In this document: in pieces, positions 55,846-64,000 of the stretch
Numbering within the stretch: the stretch's first letter is position 1
Layout: the number at the start of each line of letters is the position of its first letter
Source: Heloderma charlesbogerti
Lineage: Eukaryota > Chordata > Lepidosauria > Squamata > Helodermatidae
Direction of reading: 5' to 3'
Length of the DNA stretch: 64,000 nucleotides
NCBI GenBank assembly: GCA_026122225.1
Contig: JANEZZ010002197.1
Span: 1,054,001-1,118,000 of the forward strand
The notes under the pieces: model-generated
The model's database searches: none
Seen by the model: the letters and a program-made list of their open reading frames with translations, nothing else
Told to the model about the DNA's origin: nothing
Made by a program: the position numbers and the translations under genes

Positions 55846-58800
55846 GTTGTTGTTCAGTCGTTCAGTCGTGTCCGACTCTTCGTGACCCCATGGACCATAG
55901 CACGCCAGGCCTTCCTGTCCTGCGCTCTCTCCCGGAGCGTGCTCAACTTCATATTCATTGCATCCATGATGCTATCTAGCCATCTCATCCTCTGCCGTCC
56001 TCTTCTCCTTTTGCCTTCAGTCTTTCCCAGCATCAGGGTCTTTTCCAGGGAGTTTTCTCTTCGCATTACGTGGCCAAAATATTGGAGCTTCAGCTTCAGT
56101 ATCTGTCCTTCCAATGAGCACTCAGGGTTGATTTCCTTTAGGATTGACTGATTTGACCTCCTTGCAGTCCAGGGGACTCGTAAGAGTCTTCTCCAGCACC
56201 ACAGTTCGAAAGCATCAATTCTTCGGCGCTCAGCCTTCCTTATAGTCCAGCTCTCACAGCCATACATTACTACTGGGAAAACCATAGCTTTGATTAGACG
56301 GACCTTTGTCGGCAAGGTGATGTCTCTGCTTCTTACTATGCTGTCTAGGTTTGCCATAGCTTTCCTCCCAAGGAGCAAGCGTCTTTTAATTTCATGGCTA
56401 CAGTCACCGTCTGCGGTGATCTTGGAGCCCAAGAAAGTAAAATCTGTCACTGCTTCCATTTCTTCCCCTTCTATATGCCAGGAAGTGATGGGGCCAGATG
56501 CCATGATCTTAGTTTTTTTAATGTTGAGTTTCAAACCAGCTTTTGCACTCTCCTCTTTCACCCTCAACAAGAGGCTCTTGAGATCCTCTTCGCTTTCTGC
56601 CATTAGGGTGGTATCGTCTGCATATCGGAGGTTGTTGATAATTCTCCCGGCAATCTTAATTCCGACCTCTGATTCATCCAACCCGGCATTTCTCATGATG
56701 TACTCTGCATATAAGTTAAATAAGCAGGGTGACAATATGCAGCCTTGTCGTACTCCTTTCCCAATTTTGAACCAATCGGTTGTTCCATGTCTGGTTCTTA
56801 CGGTTGCTTCTTGACCCTCATACAGGTTTCTCAGGAGACAGGTAAGGTGGTCTGGTACTCCCATCACTTTAAGAATTTGCCACAGTTTGTTGTGATCCAC
56901 ACAATCAAAGGCTTTAGCGTAGTCAATGAAGCAGAAATAGACGTTTTTCTGGAATTCTCTTGCTTTCTCCATGATGCAGCGAATGTTGGCGATTTGATCT
57001 CTAGTTCCTCTGCCTCTTCTAAACCCAGCTTGTACTTCCGGTAGTTCTCGGTTCGCATACTGCAGAAGCCTAGCTTGTAGGATTTTGAGCATCACCTTGC
57101 TGGCATGTGAAATGAGCGCAATGGTGCGGTAGTTTGAACACTCTTTGGAATTGCCCTTCTTTGGAATTGGAATGTAAACTGACCTTTTCCAGTCTTGTGG
57201 CCACTGTTGAGTGTTCCAGATTTGTTGGCATATTGAATGCAGCACTTTAACAGCATCATCTTTTAGGATTTTAAATAGCTCGGCTGGAATACTGTCATCT
57301 CCGCTAGCTTTGTTGTTACTAATGCTTCCTAAGGCCCACTTGACTTCACTCTCGAGGATGTCCGGCTCAAGTTCAGTGACCGCACTATCATGGCTATCAG
57401 GGACATTCAGATCTTTCCTGTATAGTTCTTCTGTGTATTCTTGCCACCTCTTCTTAATCTCATCTGCTTCTGTTAGGTCCCTGCCTTCTTTGTCCTTTAT
57501 CATGCCCGTCTTTGCACAAAACGTTCCCTTGAGATCTCCAATTTTCTTGAAGAGATCTCTAGTCCTTCCCATTCTGTTGTTTTCCTCGATTTCTTTGCAT
57601 TGTTCATTTAAGAAGGCCTTCTTGTCTCTCCTTGCTATTCTCTGGAACTCTGCATTCAGTTGGGTATATCTTCCCCTTTCTCCCTTGCTTTTCGCTTCCC
57701 TTCTTTCGTGAGCTACTTGTAAAGCCTCATTAGACAGCCACTTGGCTTTCTTGCATTTCTTTTTCTTTGGGACGGATTTCGTTGCTGCCTCCTGAACAAT
57801 GTTACGGACCTCCGTCCATAGTTCCTCAGGCACTCTGTCTATCAGGTCTAATCCCTGAAATCTATTCCTCACTTCCACTGTATATTCATCAGGGATATGA
57901 TTTAGGTCATACCTGAACGGTTTAGTGGTTTTCCCGACGTTCTTCAATTTAAGCCGAAATTTTGCAAGAAGCAGCTCATGATCTGAGCCACAGTCAGCTC
58001 CAGGTCTTGTTTTTACTGACTGTATGGAGCTTCTCCATCTTTGGCTGCAAAGGACATAATCAATCTGATTTCGATATTGACCACCTGGTGATGTCCATGT
58101 GTAGAGTCGCCTCTTGTGTTGTTGGAAAAGAGTGTTTGCTATGATCAGCGTGTTGTCTTGGCAAAACTCTATTAGCCTTTGTCCTGCTTCATTTTGTACA
58201 CCAAGGCCATGCTTGCCTGTTATCCCGGTGATTTCTTGACTTCCTACTTTAGCATTCCAATCCCCTATGATGAAGAGGACATCTTTTTTTGGTGTTAGTT
58301 CTAGAAGGTGTTGTAGGTCTTCATAGAACCGATCAACCTCAGCTTCTTCGGCCTCAGTGGTTGGGGCATAGACTTGAATTACTGTGATGTTGAATGGTTT
58401 GCCTTGGATTCGTACTGAGATCATTCTATCATTTTTAAGATTGTACCCCAGTACTGCTTTTCCCACCCTTTTGTTGACTATGAGTGCTACTCCATTTCTT
58501 CTAAGGGATTCTTGCCCACAATAGTAGATATGATGGTCACCTGAATTAAATTCGCCCACGCCTGTCCATTTTAGTTCGCTGATTCCCAAGATGTCGATGT
58601 TCAATCTTGCCATCTCATGTTTGACCACCTCCAGCTTACCTTGATTCATTGATCTGACATTCCAGGTTCCTAAACAATATTGTTCTTTACAGCATCGGAT
58701 TTTCTTTTCACCACCAGACACATCCACAGCTGAGTGTCCTTTCGGGTTTGGCCCAGCCGCTTCACTCTTTCTGGCGCTACTTGGAAATACCCTCTGCTCT

Positions 58801-59062
58801 TCCCCAGTAGCATATTGGACACCTTCCGACCTGAGGGGCTCATCTTCCGGCGTCATATCTTTTAGCCTTGTGATACATTCCATGGGGTTTTCTTGGCAAG
58901 AATACTGGAGTGGGTTGCCATTTCCTTCTCCAGTGGACCACATTTTGTCAGAACTCTCTGCCATGACCTGTCCGTCTTGGGTGGCCCTGCACGGCATAGC
59001 TTATGGCTTCACTGAGTTACGCAAGCCCCTTCGCCACAACAAGGCAGTGATCCATGAAGGGG
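55846..59062 (-). mobile_element. Full-length BovB (RTE-clade) LINE
   Basis: A 3,217-bp element with a perfect 12-bp duplication taggattgcatt on both sides (55,834-55,845 and 59,063-59,074). It has a short 5' UTR of about 65 bp, one ORF, and a 3' end of only about 8 bases after the stop (ACAACAAC). BovB elements mobilise themselves and, through shared tails, SINEs such as the Sauria family. They are known for patchy distribution across ruminants and squamates, attributed to horizontal transfer. Everything needed for a complete copy appears present. Confidence 0.95.
55854..58997 (-). CDS. BovB endonuclease-reverse transcriptase (intact ORF)
   Basis: A 1047-residue uninterrupted protein. The N-terminal apurinic-type endonuclease spans about residues 105-350, with TWNVRS (111-116), SELKW (140-144), GDWNAKVG (245-252) and SDHELL (338-343). 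A Lys/Arg-rich linker follows. The reverse transcriptase spans about 560-830, with NYRTIALIS (622-630), the GFRRGRGTRDQ block (658-668), FIDYAKAFDCVDH (690-702), GVRQGCILSP (748-757) and catalytic RYADDTTLM (791-799). The C-terminal part carries CESWTIRKAERRR and WCWRRLLRVPWTARRSNQS. All visible catalytic motifs are kept and there is no stop or frameshift, which is unusual for a genomic LINE. It would act in target-primed reverse transcription. The first Met is used because the frame opens just after the 5' UTR; the true start could be downstream. Confidence 0.93.
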   Translation of the reverse strand: MPCRATQDGQVMAESSDKMWSTGEGNGNPLQYSCQENPMECITRLKDMTPEDEPLRSEGVQYATGEEQRVFPSSARKSEAAGPNPKGHSAVDVSGGEKKIRCCKEQYCLGTWNVRSMNQGKLEVVKHEMARLNIDILGISELKWTGVGEFNSGDHHIYYCGQESLRRNGVALIVNKRVGKAVLGYNLKNDRMISVRIQGKPFNITVIQVYAPTTEAEEAEVDRFYEDLQHLLELTPKKDVLFIIGDWNAKVGSQEITGITGKHGLGVQNEAGQRLIEFCQDNTLIIANTLFQQHKRRLYTWTSPGGQYRNQIDYVLCSQRWRSSIQSVKTRPGADCGSDHELLLAKFRLKLKNVGKTTKPFRYDLNHIPDEYTVEVRNRFQGLDLIDRVPEELWTEVRNIVQEAATKSVPKKKKCKKAKWLSNEALQVAHERREAKSKGERGRYTQLNAEFQRIARRDKKAFLNEQCKEIEENNRMGRTRDLFKKIGDLKGTFCAKTGMIKDKEGRDLTEADEIKKRWQEYTEELYRKDLNVPDSHDSAVTELEPDILESEVKWALGSISNNKASGDDSIPAELFKILKDDAVKVLHSICQQIWNTQQWPQDWKRSVYIPIPKKGNSKECSNYRTIALISHASKVMLKILQARLLQYANRELPEVQAGFRRGRGTRDQIANIRCIMEKAREFQKNVYFCFIDYAKAFDCVDHNKLWQILKVMGVPDHLTCLLRNLYEGQEATVRTRHGTTDWFKIGKGVRQGCILSPCLFNLYAEYIMRNAGLDESEVGIKIAGRIINNLRYADDTTLMAESEEDLKSLLLRVKEESAKAGLKLNIKKTKIMASGPITSWHIEGEEMEAVTDFTFLGSKITADGDCSHEIKRRLLLGRKAMANLDSIVRSRDITLPTKVRLIKAMVFPVVMYGCESWTIRKAERRRIDAFELWCWRRLLRVPWTARRSNQSILKEINPECSLEGQILKLKLQYFGHVMRRENSLEKTLMLGKTEGKRRRGRQRMRWLDSIMDAMNMKLSTLRERAQDRKAWRAMVHGVTKSRTRLND

Positions 59063-59492
59063 TAGGATTGCATTAGCTGGCTGCAATTCTACATATACTT
59101 ACCTGGGAGTTAGTCCCATTGAACTCAAAAGTCATCAGTCAACTTCAAAAGTCATCAACTAATTTGTCTTTGACTGCAAATAATCTTAACTATCAATCCA
59201 TCAAACTCAGTGTTGTAAGACCTTATTTGCATCATTGTTTTCCCTAAATTCCATAGAATCCATAACTGGGAATGTTGCAGGAGTGTGGGATTCAGGTTAG
59301 GAGAACTTAAAAATAATACTTAAAACTGTATAGTGCTTTCAAGTGTTCAAAGCACTTCACATATCTTATCTAGTTGCAATCCTTACAACTAGATAATATA
59401 TGGTGTAGTATTGGTTTTAATGTTTTCCTTAATGTTTTATATAAATGTTTTAGCAATTATTGTGTATTTTAATTGTATTTTAATAATATTAT

Positions 59493-59955
59493 TTTAGAGA
59501 GAAATCCTATGGCTCCTAGACAGCATCTGGGGGTCATAGGATTTTTCAGATTCCTGGTTCCAAGGTCAGAGACAGCACACCAACCTCGGACCCCAGGAGT
59601 CCAAGCTCCCTGCCCCCTCCCAGCCGGTGTGGAGAGAACCGTGCTGGCTGCCTCTACAACTTTGCAAACATGAGCTTGGAGAGGAGGGAAAGGGGGCGGT
59701 TCTGTGTGTGGGGAGGGGAGGAGAGGAGACTGGGGTGGCCTGCTTACAAAGAATCCTTCAGCTGCCCCAGCCTCCTTCCCTCCTGCTCCGCAGAACCCCA
59801 GCTAGAGGAGCAAAATCACCCATTTAGCAAAAATACAGGGTGAGAGCAGCACAGAGGTGACAATCGCCTCTGTACTCCTCCTGCCCTGCATAGGATGCCT
59901 GTCAGCTTCCGAGTTTGGAGGCTGATGGGCATCCAGATAGGATTGCGCCCTTGAT
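59493..59955. mobile_element. MITE with aaatcctat / ataggattgcgccc ends
   Basis: Starts 'agagaaatcctatggctcct' and ends 'cagataggattgcgccctt'. Its internal 'cctcctgccctgcataggat' and 'tccgagtttggaggctgatg' match the element at 39,925-40,303. Non-coding. Confidence 0.55.
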
Positions 59956-60028
59956 GTACTTAATTTTCTTGTAAACCACTTAGAGATATTTTTAAATATC
60001 GTGAGCACTATATAAATCTATTAAATAC
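59956..60028 (+). mobile_element. LINE 3' tail
   Basis: 'ttgtaaaccacttagagata' and 'gagcactatataaatct' form an L2-type 3' end (aaccRcttagaga..ctatataaat). Confidence 0.5.
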
Positions 60029-60249
60029 CCTGTAAAGTACATCAGTATTATCATCCACATACTGCAAATTAGTGTTGGTGGGGGACCAAGACTGATACAG
60101 TGGTTTGCCTGAGAACACCTAGTCATCTCTTACCATTCATTCTAGTCTCCTAGATCCCACTGAAAGTTCTGTGTTTCTGATGTATTACACTTTAATATGC
60201 CATTCATACAGTACAAAATGTGCATGCAGTGCCTCCTGGGATATATAAC

Positions 60250-60535
60250 ACAATCAAGGCCAGCTTGAAGTTGAGCAAACCCTATGCACTGAATCACCCC
60301 AAAGAAACTTTGTTGCGTACAAGTCCCTGTGTTCAACAATCTGCCTGTAGTTGCATAAACAGCAGCTGATGCCCCAGAGGAAGGTATGATGGAAATATGT
60401 AATTTGTGGAAGGAGGTGAGAAGTCTTGGGCTTAATGAAGTTGTGGAATGACTCATCTGTTGTCTGTAAACATTTACTTGTAGCAAAAAGAGAAATGGTC
60501 TGACTGCAGAACACGTCCAGACAACAGAGGATGTC
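60250..60535 (-). pseudogene. PIF/Harbinger-like transposase fragment (N-terminal side)
   Basis: The minus strand reads FATSKCLQTTDESFHNF then IKPKTSHLLPQITYF, resembling the 'FATGtfQ..vGd.fgiskpTvSr' helix-turn-helix region of Harbinger transposases. An L1-like insertion splits it from further minus-strand sequence (60,844-61,040). No intact frame remains. Confidence 0.35.
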
Positions 60536-60551
60536 AAAGATATCCATGCCA

Positions 60552-60827
60552 TTCAATGTAATATCTCATGGAAATCCGTGGAAAGATTTGGTGTATTGAC
60601 AATGATTTTCATCTATACATAACTCTTTTATGGAAGGCTGAGAAGAATAAGGGTATAAATTTTATAAAGGGAGGGTTGTCCATTTCTTGGAAGTATTTTG
60701 TGTATATGGTAACTTTTTATTGTCCATTTGATGATGTCTTTGTGTGTGTGTTTTTGTTGGCTGTGTAATACATTTTATTAAAAAAAAGAAAAGAAACAAC
60801 TATTAAAGGCACAGGAGCAGTTAAAAA
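60552..60827 (+). mobile_element. L1-like retroinsertion with 16-bp duplication
   Basis: A 276-bp segment ending in an A-rich tract, flanked by perfect 16-base copies of aaagatatccatgcca (60,536-60,551 and 60,828-60,843). Typical of L1-driven target-primed insertion with strong 5' truncation. The internal sequence reads a few residues (WKAEKNKGINFIKGGLSISW) that could be an L1 ORF2 end. Confidence 0.8.
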
Positions 60828-61552
60828 AAAGATATCCATGCCAACCACCCCCCCCCGTACAGCTGCATTTAGTTAGCATTTGTCGAGTCTTTTGAGAAAC
60901 CATGTTTGTTCCTTTGAGAGCCATCATGAGGCATTTCTTGTGCACAAAGTCACAATTTGCAGGTGCTTTACAGGATGTCATCATCCTCCAGGGCCTCTCC
61001 TGTTTGCAACTATTATAGCATTGGGGGGTTTTTTCTAACAAGGAAAGTCTGGTATTTGATTGAATGGCAGCATGACCCCCTGGTGTATTTGTGCAATTCC
61101 ACTATACCACAGTACCACCTAGTGCTTATGTAATGGAACATATAGAAAATCAGAGAAGCACACACACACCCTGGCAAAAAACGTGTAAAGGAGCTGATCT
61201 TAATCCCACAAAGAATCAGGAAGCAGAAGCCTCAGTAAAGTGTCGGTTTAAAAGCCTCATGTAGAAAAGACCAAACTTTCCACAGCCTACAGTTTGCTCT
61301 GCTTCACACCCAAAGGGCTGTTCTTTTGACTTTATGCCTCCTTCCATCTGGCCTTTTCCTGGTAAACCACTGAGTGGGGGAGGGTGAACTGGAGAGATGG
61401 TTTGTGGGTAGTGGTTAAGTTCTTGACAGATGTCAAGACAAGATTCAATCCTGCCAGGAAGTCACACCTAACAAACATTTTTAGCTACCTGGAGCTGAAT
61501 TCTACATCATAAGAGCCATTACTTTTTTTTTAAGAGCAAGTTGCTAAATCAG

Positions 61553-61686
61553 GAGTGGGCAGAAGGCAGAATCCCAGATGTTTTGGACTTCACCTCCCAG
61601 AAGCCCCTGCCAGCATGGCCAATGGTCAGGAATGCTGAGAGTTGAAGTTCAAAACAGCTGGAGATCTACTTTCTGCTGACCCCTGT
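61553..61686. mobile_element. Palindromic MITE family A, variant ends
   Basis: 'atcccagatgttttggactt', 'gccagcatggccaatggtca' and 'gttgaagttcaaaacagctg' match the MITE core, but the ends read gggcagaaggcaga / tctactttctgctgac instead of the usual ones. Confidence 0.6.
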
Positions 61687-61779
61687 TCTAGACCTTATGA
61701 ATAGACACTGTAAACACTTTTTTGCATTGTAAAAACACTTCTTTTTTTTTACCAGCAAGCTTTAAATTTATTTGCTATG

Positions 61780-61985
61780 TAAGATCTTTTGTTTCAGTCT
61801 GGGCTCTTCACAGTGTTTGGTTTATTTTGTTTAAATGGCTGCATTTGTATTATTTCATTGATTTGTCTATATCTCTTGTGTAATATTACTGTTTATTGTT
61901 TCTATTGGTTTCTTGTAAGTTGCCTTGAGGGCCTGAATTCTTGGATGTGGAAAGGCAGGCTTTTACTACCCTAATAAATAACACC
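61780..61985 (+). mobile_element. L2/CR1-type LINE 3' UTR and tail
   Basis: T-rich 3' UTR followed by 'cttgtaagttgccttgaggg', 'ggatgtggaaaggcaggc' and 'aataaataa', a LINE 3' end pattern. Confidence 0.5.
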
Positions 61986-62229
61986 TCAGTACTGTAGAGG
62001 AAGAGAGGGGCTATATGCAGGTTTCACATAAGCATACAAAAGATGCCACAGCTCTTACACAGTGGTGACTGAAAGTAATCCATCAGTAGCCCCTCCTTCG
62101 AGCGAGATTAGACATCTAGAAGTATGAAACACACTGTTTTATTTCAGTGCCTTATTCTGAGGCAGTTCAGGCCACCAGTACTTTTTCCTTTGAGAAGACC
62201 AGAAATGCATTGTCTGTAGCAAAAACGTT

Positions 62230-62965
62230 GGCTGTGTTCAGACGTCACGCTATGCCATGATGGTTAGATTTCACCTAACCGTCATGGCTTAGTGTGACAT
62301 CTGAACAGGGGTGTGACCCAATCATGCTGGTTTATTAACCACAGACTAACCACACTCACTAACTTGCTGCAAGATGATGAGCGGCCCTAATTATGCCTTA
62401 GCGTGATGTCTGAACAGCCTCCATGGTTAACTGAGTGCTACCATAGGGCTCAGCAGCAAGAGTGGCCAAGGAAGGTGTAGCCACCCATACCTGAGCGGCC
62501 GACCTCTATGGTGAAGATCTGCCTAGCAGCATATGATGTGGCTGCCACAAGAGTGCCAATCCGCCGCACCAGCAGCAGCCCATTGCTCACCAGCACAGAA
62601 CCGAGCATTGAGCCTTGGCTCATGGCCACTTTTGCCCAGGGCCACCACTGCTGTGGGCACACGTCATGATGCCTTCTGACTGTGAAGGCATTTATGCCGG
62701 CAGTGGCTGAGAGTGGGGGGGAATGATGGTGGGGGCCAAGCACCTAAGCGGCCAGCAGCAGTCACACCTAAGCTCCGAAATGGCTGACAGTGCAAAGGCT
62801 GCTGGGATGCATGGCCACCCATCCAGAGGAGTGTGGCTTCCTGCAGAAGGGAGGGTGGTTAGTCTAACCACATTGCAGAACATGGTTACCTGCATGTCTG
62901 GCATGGGCTCGCAGTGGTTAGTGCTAATCACCCTTCCCCAATGTGCGTCTGAACAACGGCCATTA
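62230..62965. mobile_element. Large foldback element with ttcagacg ends
   Basis: Ends 'tggctgtgttcagacgtcac' and the inverted 'gtgcgtctgaacaacggcca'. A second internal ttcagacatc-type block lies at 62,400-62,420, and 'gtggttagtctaaccac' and similar palindromic words occur inside. Non-coding; probably a non-autonomous DNA transposon. Confidence 0.55.
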
Positions 62966-63339
62966 TGATATTAGTAATTTTGGCTTATTCCTTCGTTGGC
63001 ATAATTAAATCCAAGTATTTGCAGACTAGGGAGCCAGATGTGCAGCTGCAGCACCCCTAGATTTTGAAAAGCATGCCCTGCTGCCTTCATTTGGGTGGAT
63101 GTTAGTATGAATGAGCTGTTCAACGGATGCTTTGTTGCCCATGCCCTAAATAAAACTTGGAACTGGGCCTGACTCTTTAAAACAGTAGCTCAGAAGTTTG
63201 TCCTGGCTCATACTTCAGGACTGATGGATCAGTCTATGTACAATCCATGTCACTTTTGCATATGATCATTCATAAGTCCATCCCATCCCATTTCCACATT
63301 AATCCACAATGTTTAAAAACATGAGTAGGATGGTGCTGT

Positions 63340-63452
63340 TAGAATCATGTCCTCCTTATGGGCTCTACAGAGATCTGGTTAGCTACTGTGGGAATAGAGT
63401 GCTGGACTAGACAGTCTTTATTCTGATCCAAAACAGCTCTTATGTTCTTAAA
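63340..63452 (+). repeat. Dispersed repeat tail (gctggactagac..ttatgttctta)
   Basis: 'gtgctggactagacagtctt', 'tattctgatccaaaacagct' and 'cttatgttctta' form a common reptile repeat terminus related to 7,618-7,690. Confidence 0.45.
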
Positions 63453-63561
63453 ACCCACCCAAGAAATCTAAATATGTACTTGTTGACATAGATTCTCACA
63501 AAATATGCATTTCTAAATTTAAATAATGTTTTAAAAACACATCTTGTTATGTTTTCTTAAG

Positions 63562-63647
63562 CCAAGAATGGCATTGCAAAATTTGGAGAAGTGCGAAGCC
63601 CAAAGGATTATTACATTCTGATCCACGCATTACAGCAGGAGGTTCAG
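63562..63647 (+). other. Candidate exon B of an unidentified plus-strand gene
   Basis: 86 bp with a good acceptor (tgttttcttaag) and donor (CAG/GTCAGT). One frame reads KNGIAKFGEVRSPKDYYIL then IHALQQEVQ; it enters with two bases (CC) that would complete the codon left open by candidate exon A. A second frame (QEWHCKIWRSAKPKGLLHSD, then PRITAGGS) is also open and would join candidate exon C instead. Protein not recognised. Confidence 0.25.
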
Positions 63648-63812
63648 GTCAGTTCACATCTGAATTCACAAAGGCCGAATACCTCAAACATCCCTACTTG
63701 CTCATGATACTGCAAATCTGGGGAGAAGCTTTCCCCTGACGTCAGTCTTATGACATGCAGGATCATGCTACAAGCTGTTTTCTCATACTTTCCTCTCCCT
63801 GCTGTTCAACAG

Positions 63813-64000
63813 CTGTGAAAAATGTCTTTGTCGCAAGGCTTGTGAGTGCCATAAATCCCCAGTTGGGATTTGAAGTCCGGCAAGCAAGTCAACCCTGCCC
63901 TCGGCAGCAGCAGAAAAGCAGTTCTGTTCCAACAGCTACAAAAATGCTGGAGCGTCTCCAGACCTGGGCTCGTCTGTTGAGAGATTCAGAGTGTGAAACT
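63813..64000 (+). other. Candidate exon C (truncated by window edge)
   Basis: Follows a strong polypyrimidine acceptor (tttcctctccctgctgttcaacag). One frame is open for 62 codons to the edge: VKNVFVARLVSAINPQLGFE, then a Gln/Ser-rich part and TKMLERLQTWARLLRDSE. It is in phase with the second frame of candidate exon B. No family recognised; chance open frame remains possible. Confidence 0.2.

Noticed and set aside
55882..58144. Plus-strand open frames of 60-174 residues
   Set aside because: Antisense shadows of the BovB coding sequence.

Overview
The window looks like a squamate reptile (lizard or snake) chromosome. The evidence is a Sauria-type tRNA-derived SINE with a BovB-like tail, a complete BovB (RTE-clade) LINE with an open 1047-residue reading frame, CR1/L2-group LINE tails, and many short foldback DNA transposons. 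There is no prokaryotic gene organisation, rRNA, canonical tRNA gene or CRISPR array.

The one gene I can identify firmly is NPEPPS (puromycin-sensitive aminopeptidase, M1 family), on the minus strand. The window holds its CpG-island promoter (about 46,640-47,860), coding exon 1 (46,653-46,775), exon 2 (23,716-23,800) and exon 3 (1,098-1,175). All three have good splice sites and matching phases, separated by two introns of about 22.5-22.9 kb. Together they encode the first 95 residues of the cytosolic enzyme. The catalytic exons lie beyond the left edge. Most of the rest of positions 1-46,652 is intron filled with repeats.

Upstream of the promoter (47,860-48,893) is a 16-unit tandem array, mostly 63 bp per unit, that appears to be built from the 3' tail of the local L2/CR1-type LINE. 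From 49 kb to the right end the DNA is mainly transposons: LINE tails, two convergent BovB copies with target-site duplications, PIF/Harbinger-like relics and a short L1-like insertion. Three possible exons of an unidentified plus-strand gene (51,681-51,762; 63,562-63,647; 63,813 to the edge) are the only hints of a second gene.

Several insertions are resolved to the base by target-site duplications: Sauria SINE 3,971-4,193; solo LTR 15,191-15,722; L1-like 22,291-22,720; solo LTR 25,696-26,312 nested in a palindromic MITE; tRNA-SINE 34,429-34,736; BovB 54,096-54,881 and 55,846-59,062; L1-like 60,552-60,827. I found no convincing novel multi-gene system. The most unusual structures are the LINE-tail satellite next to the NPEPPS promoter, the long foldback elements that would form hairpins in NPEPPS pre-mRNA, and the intact BovB.
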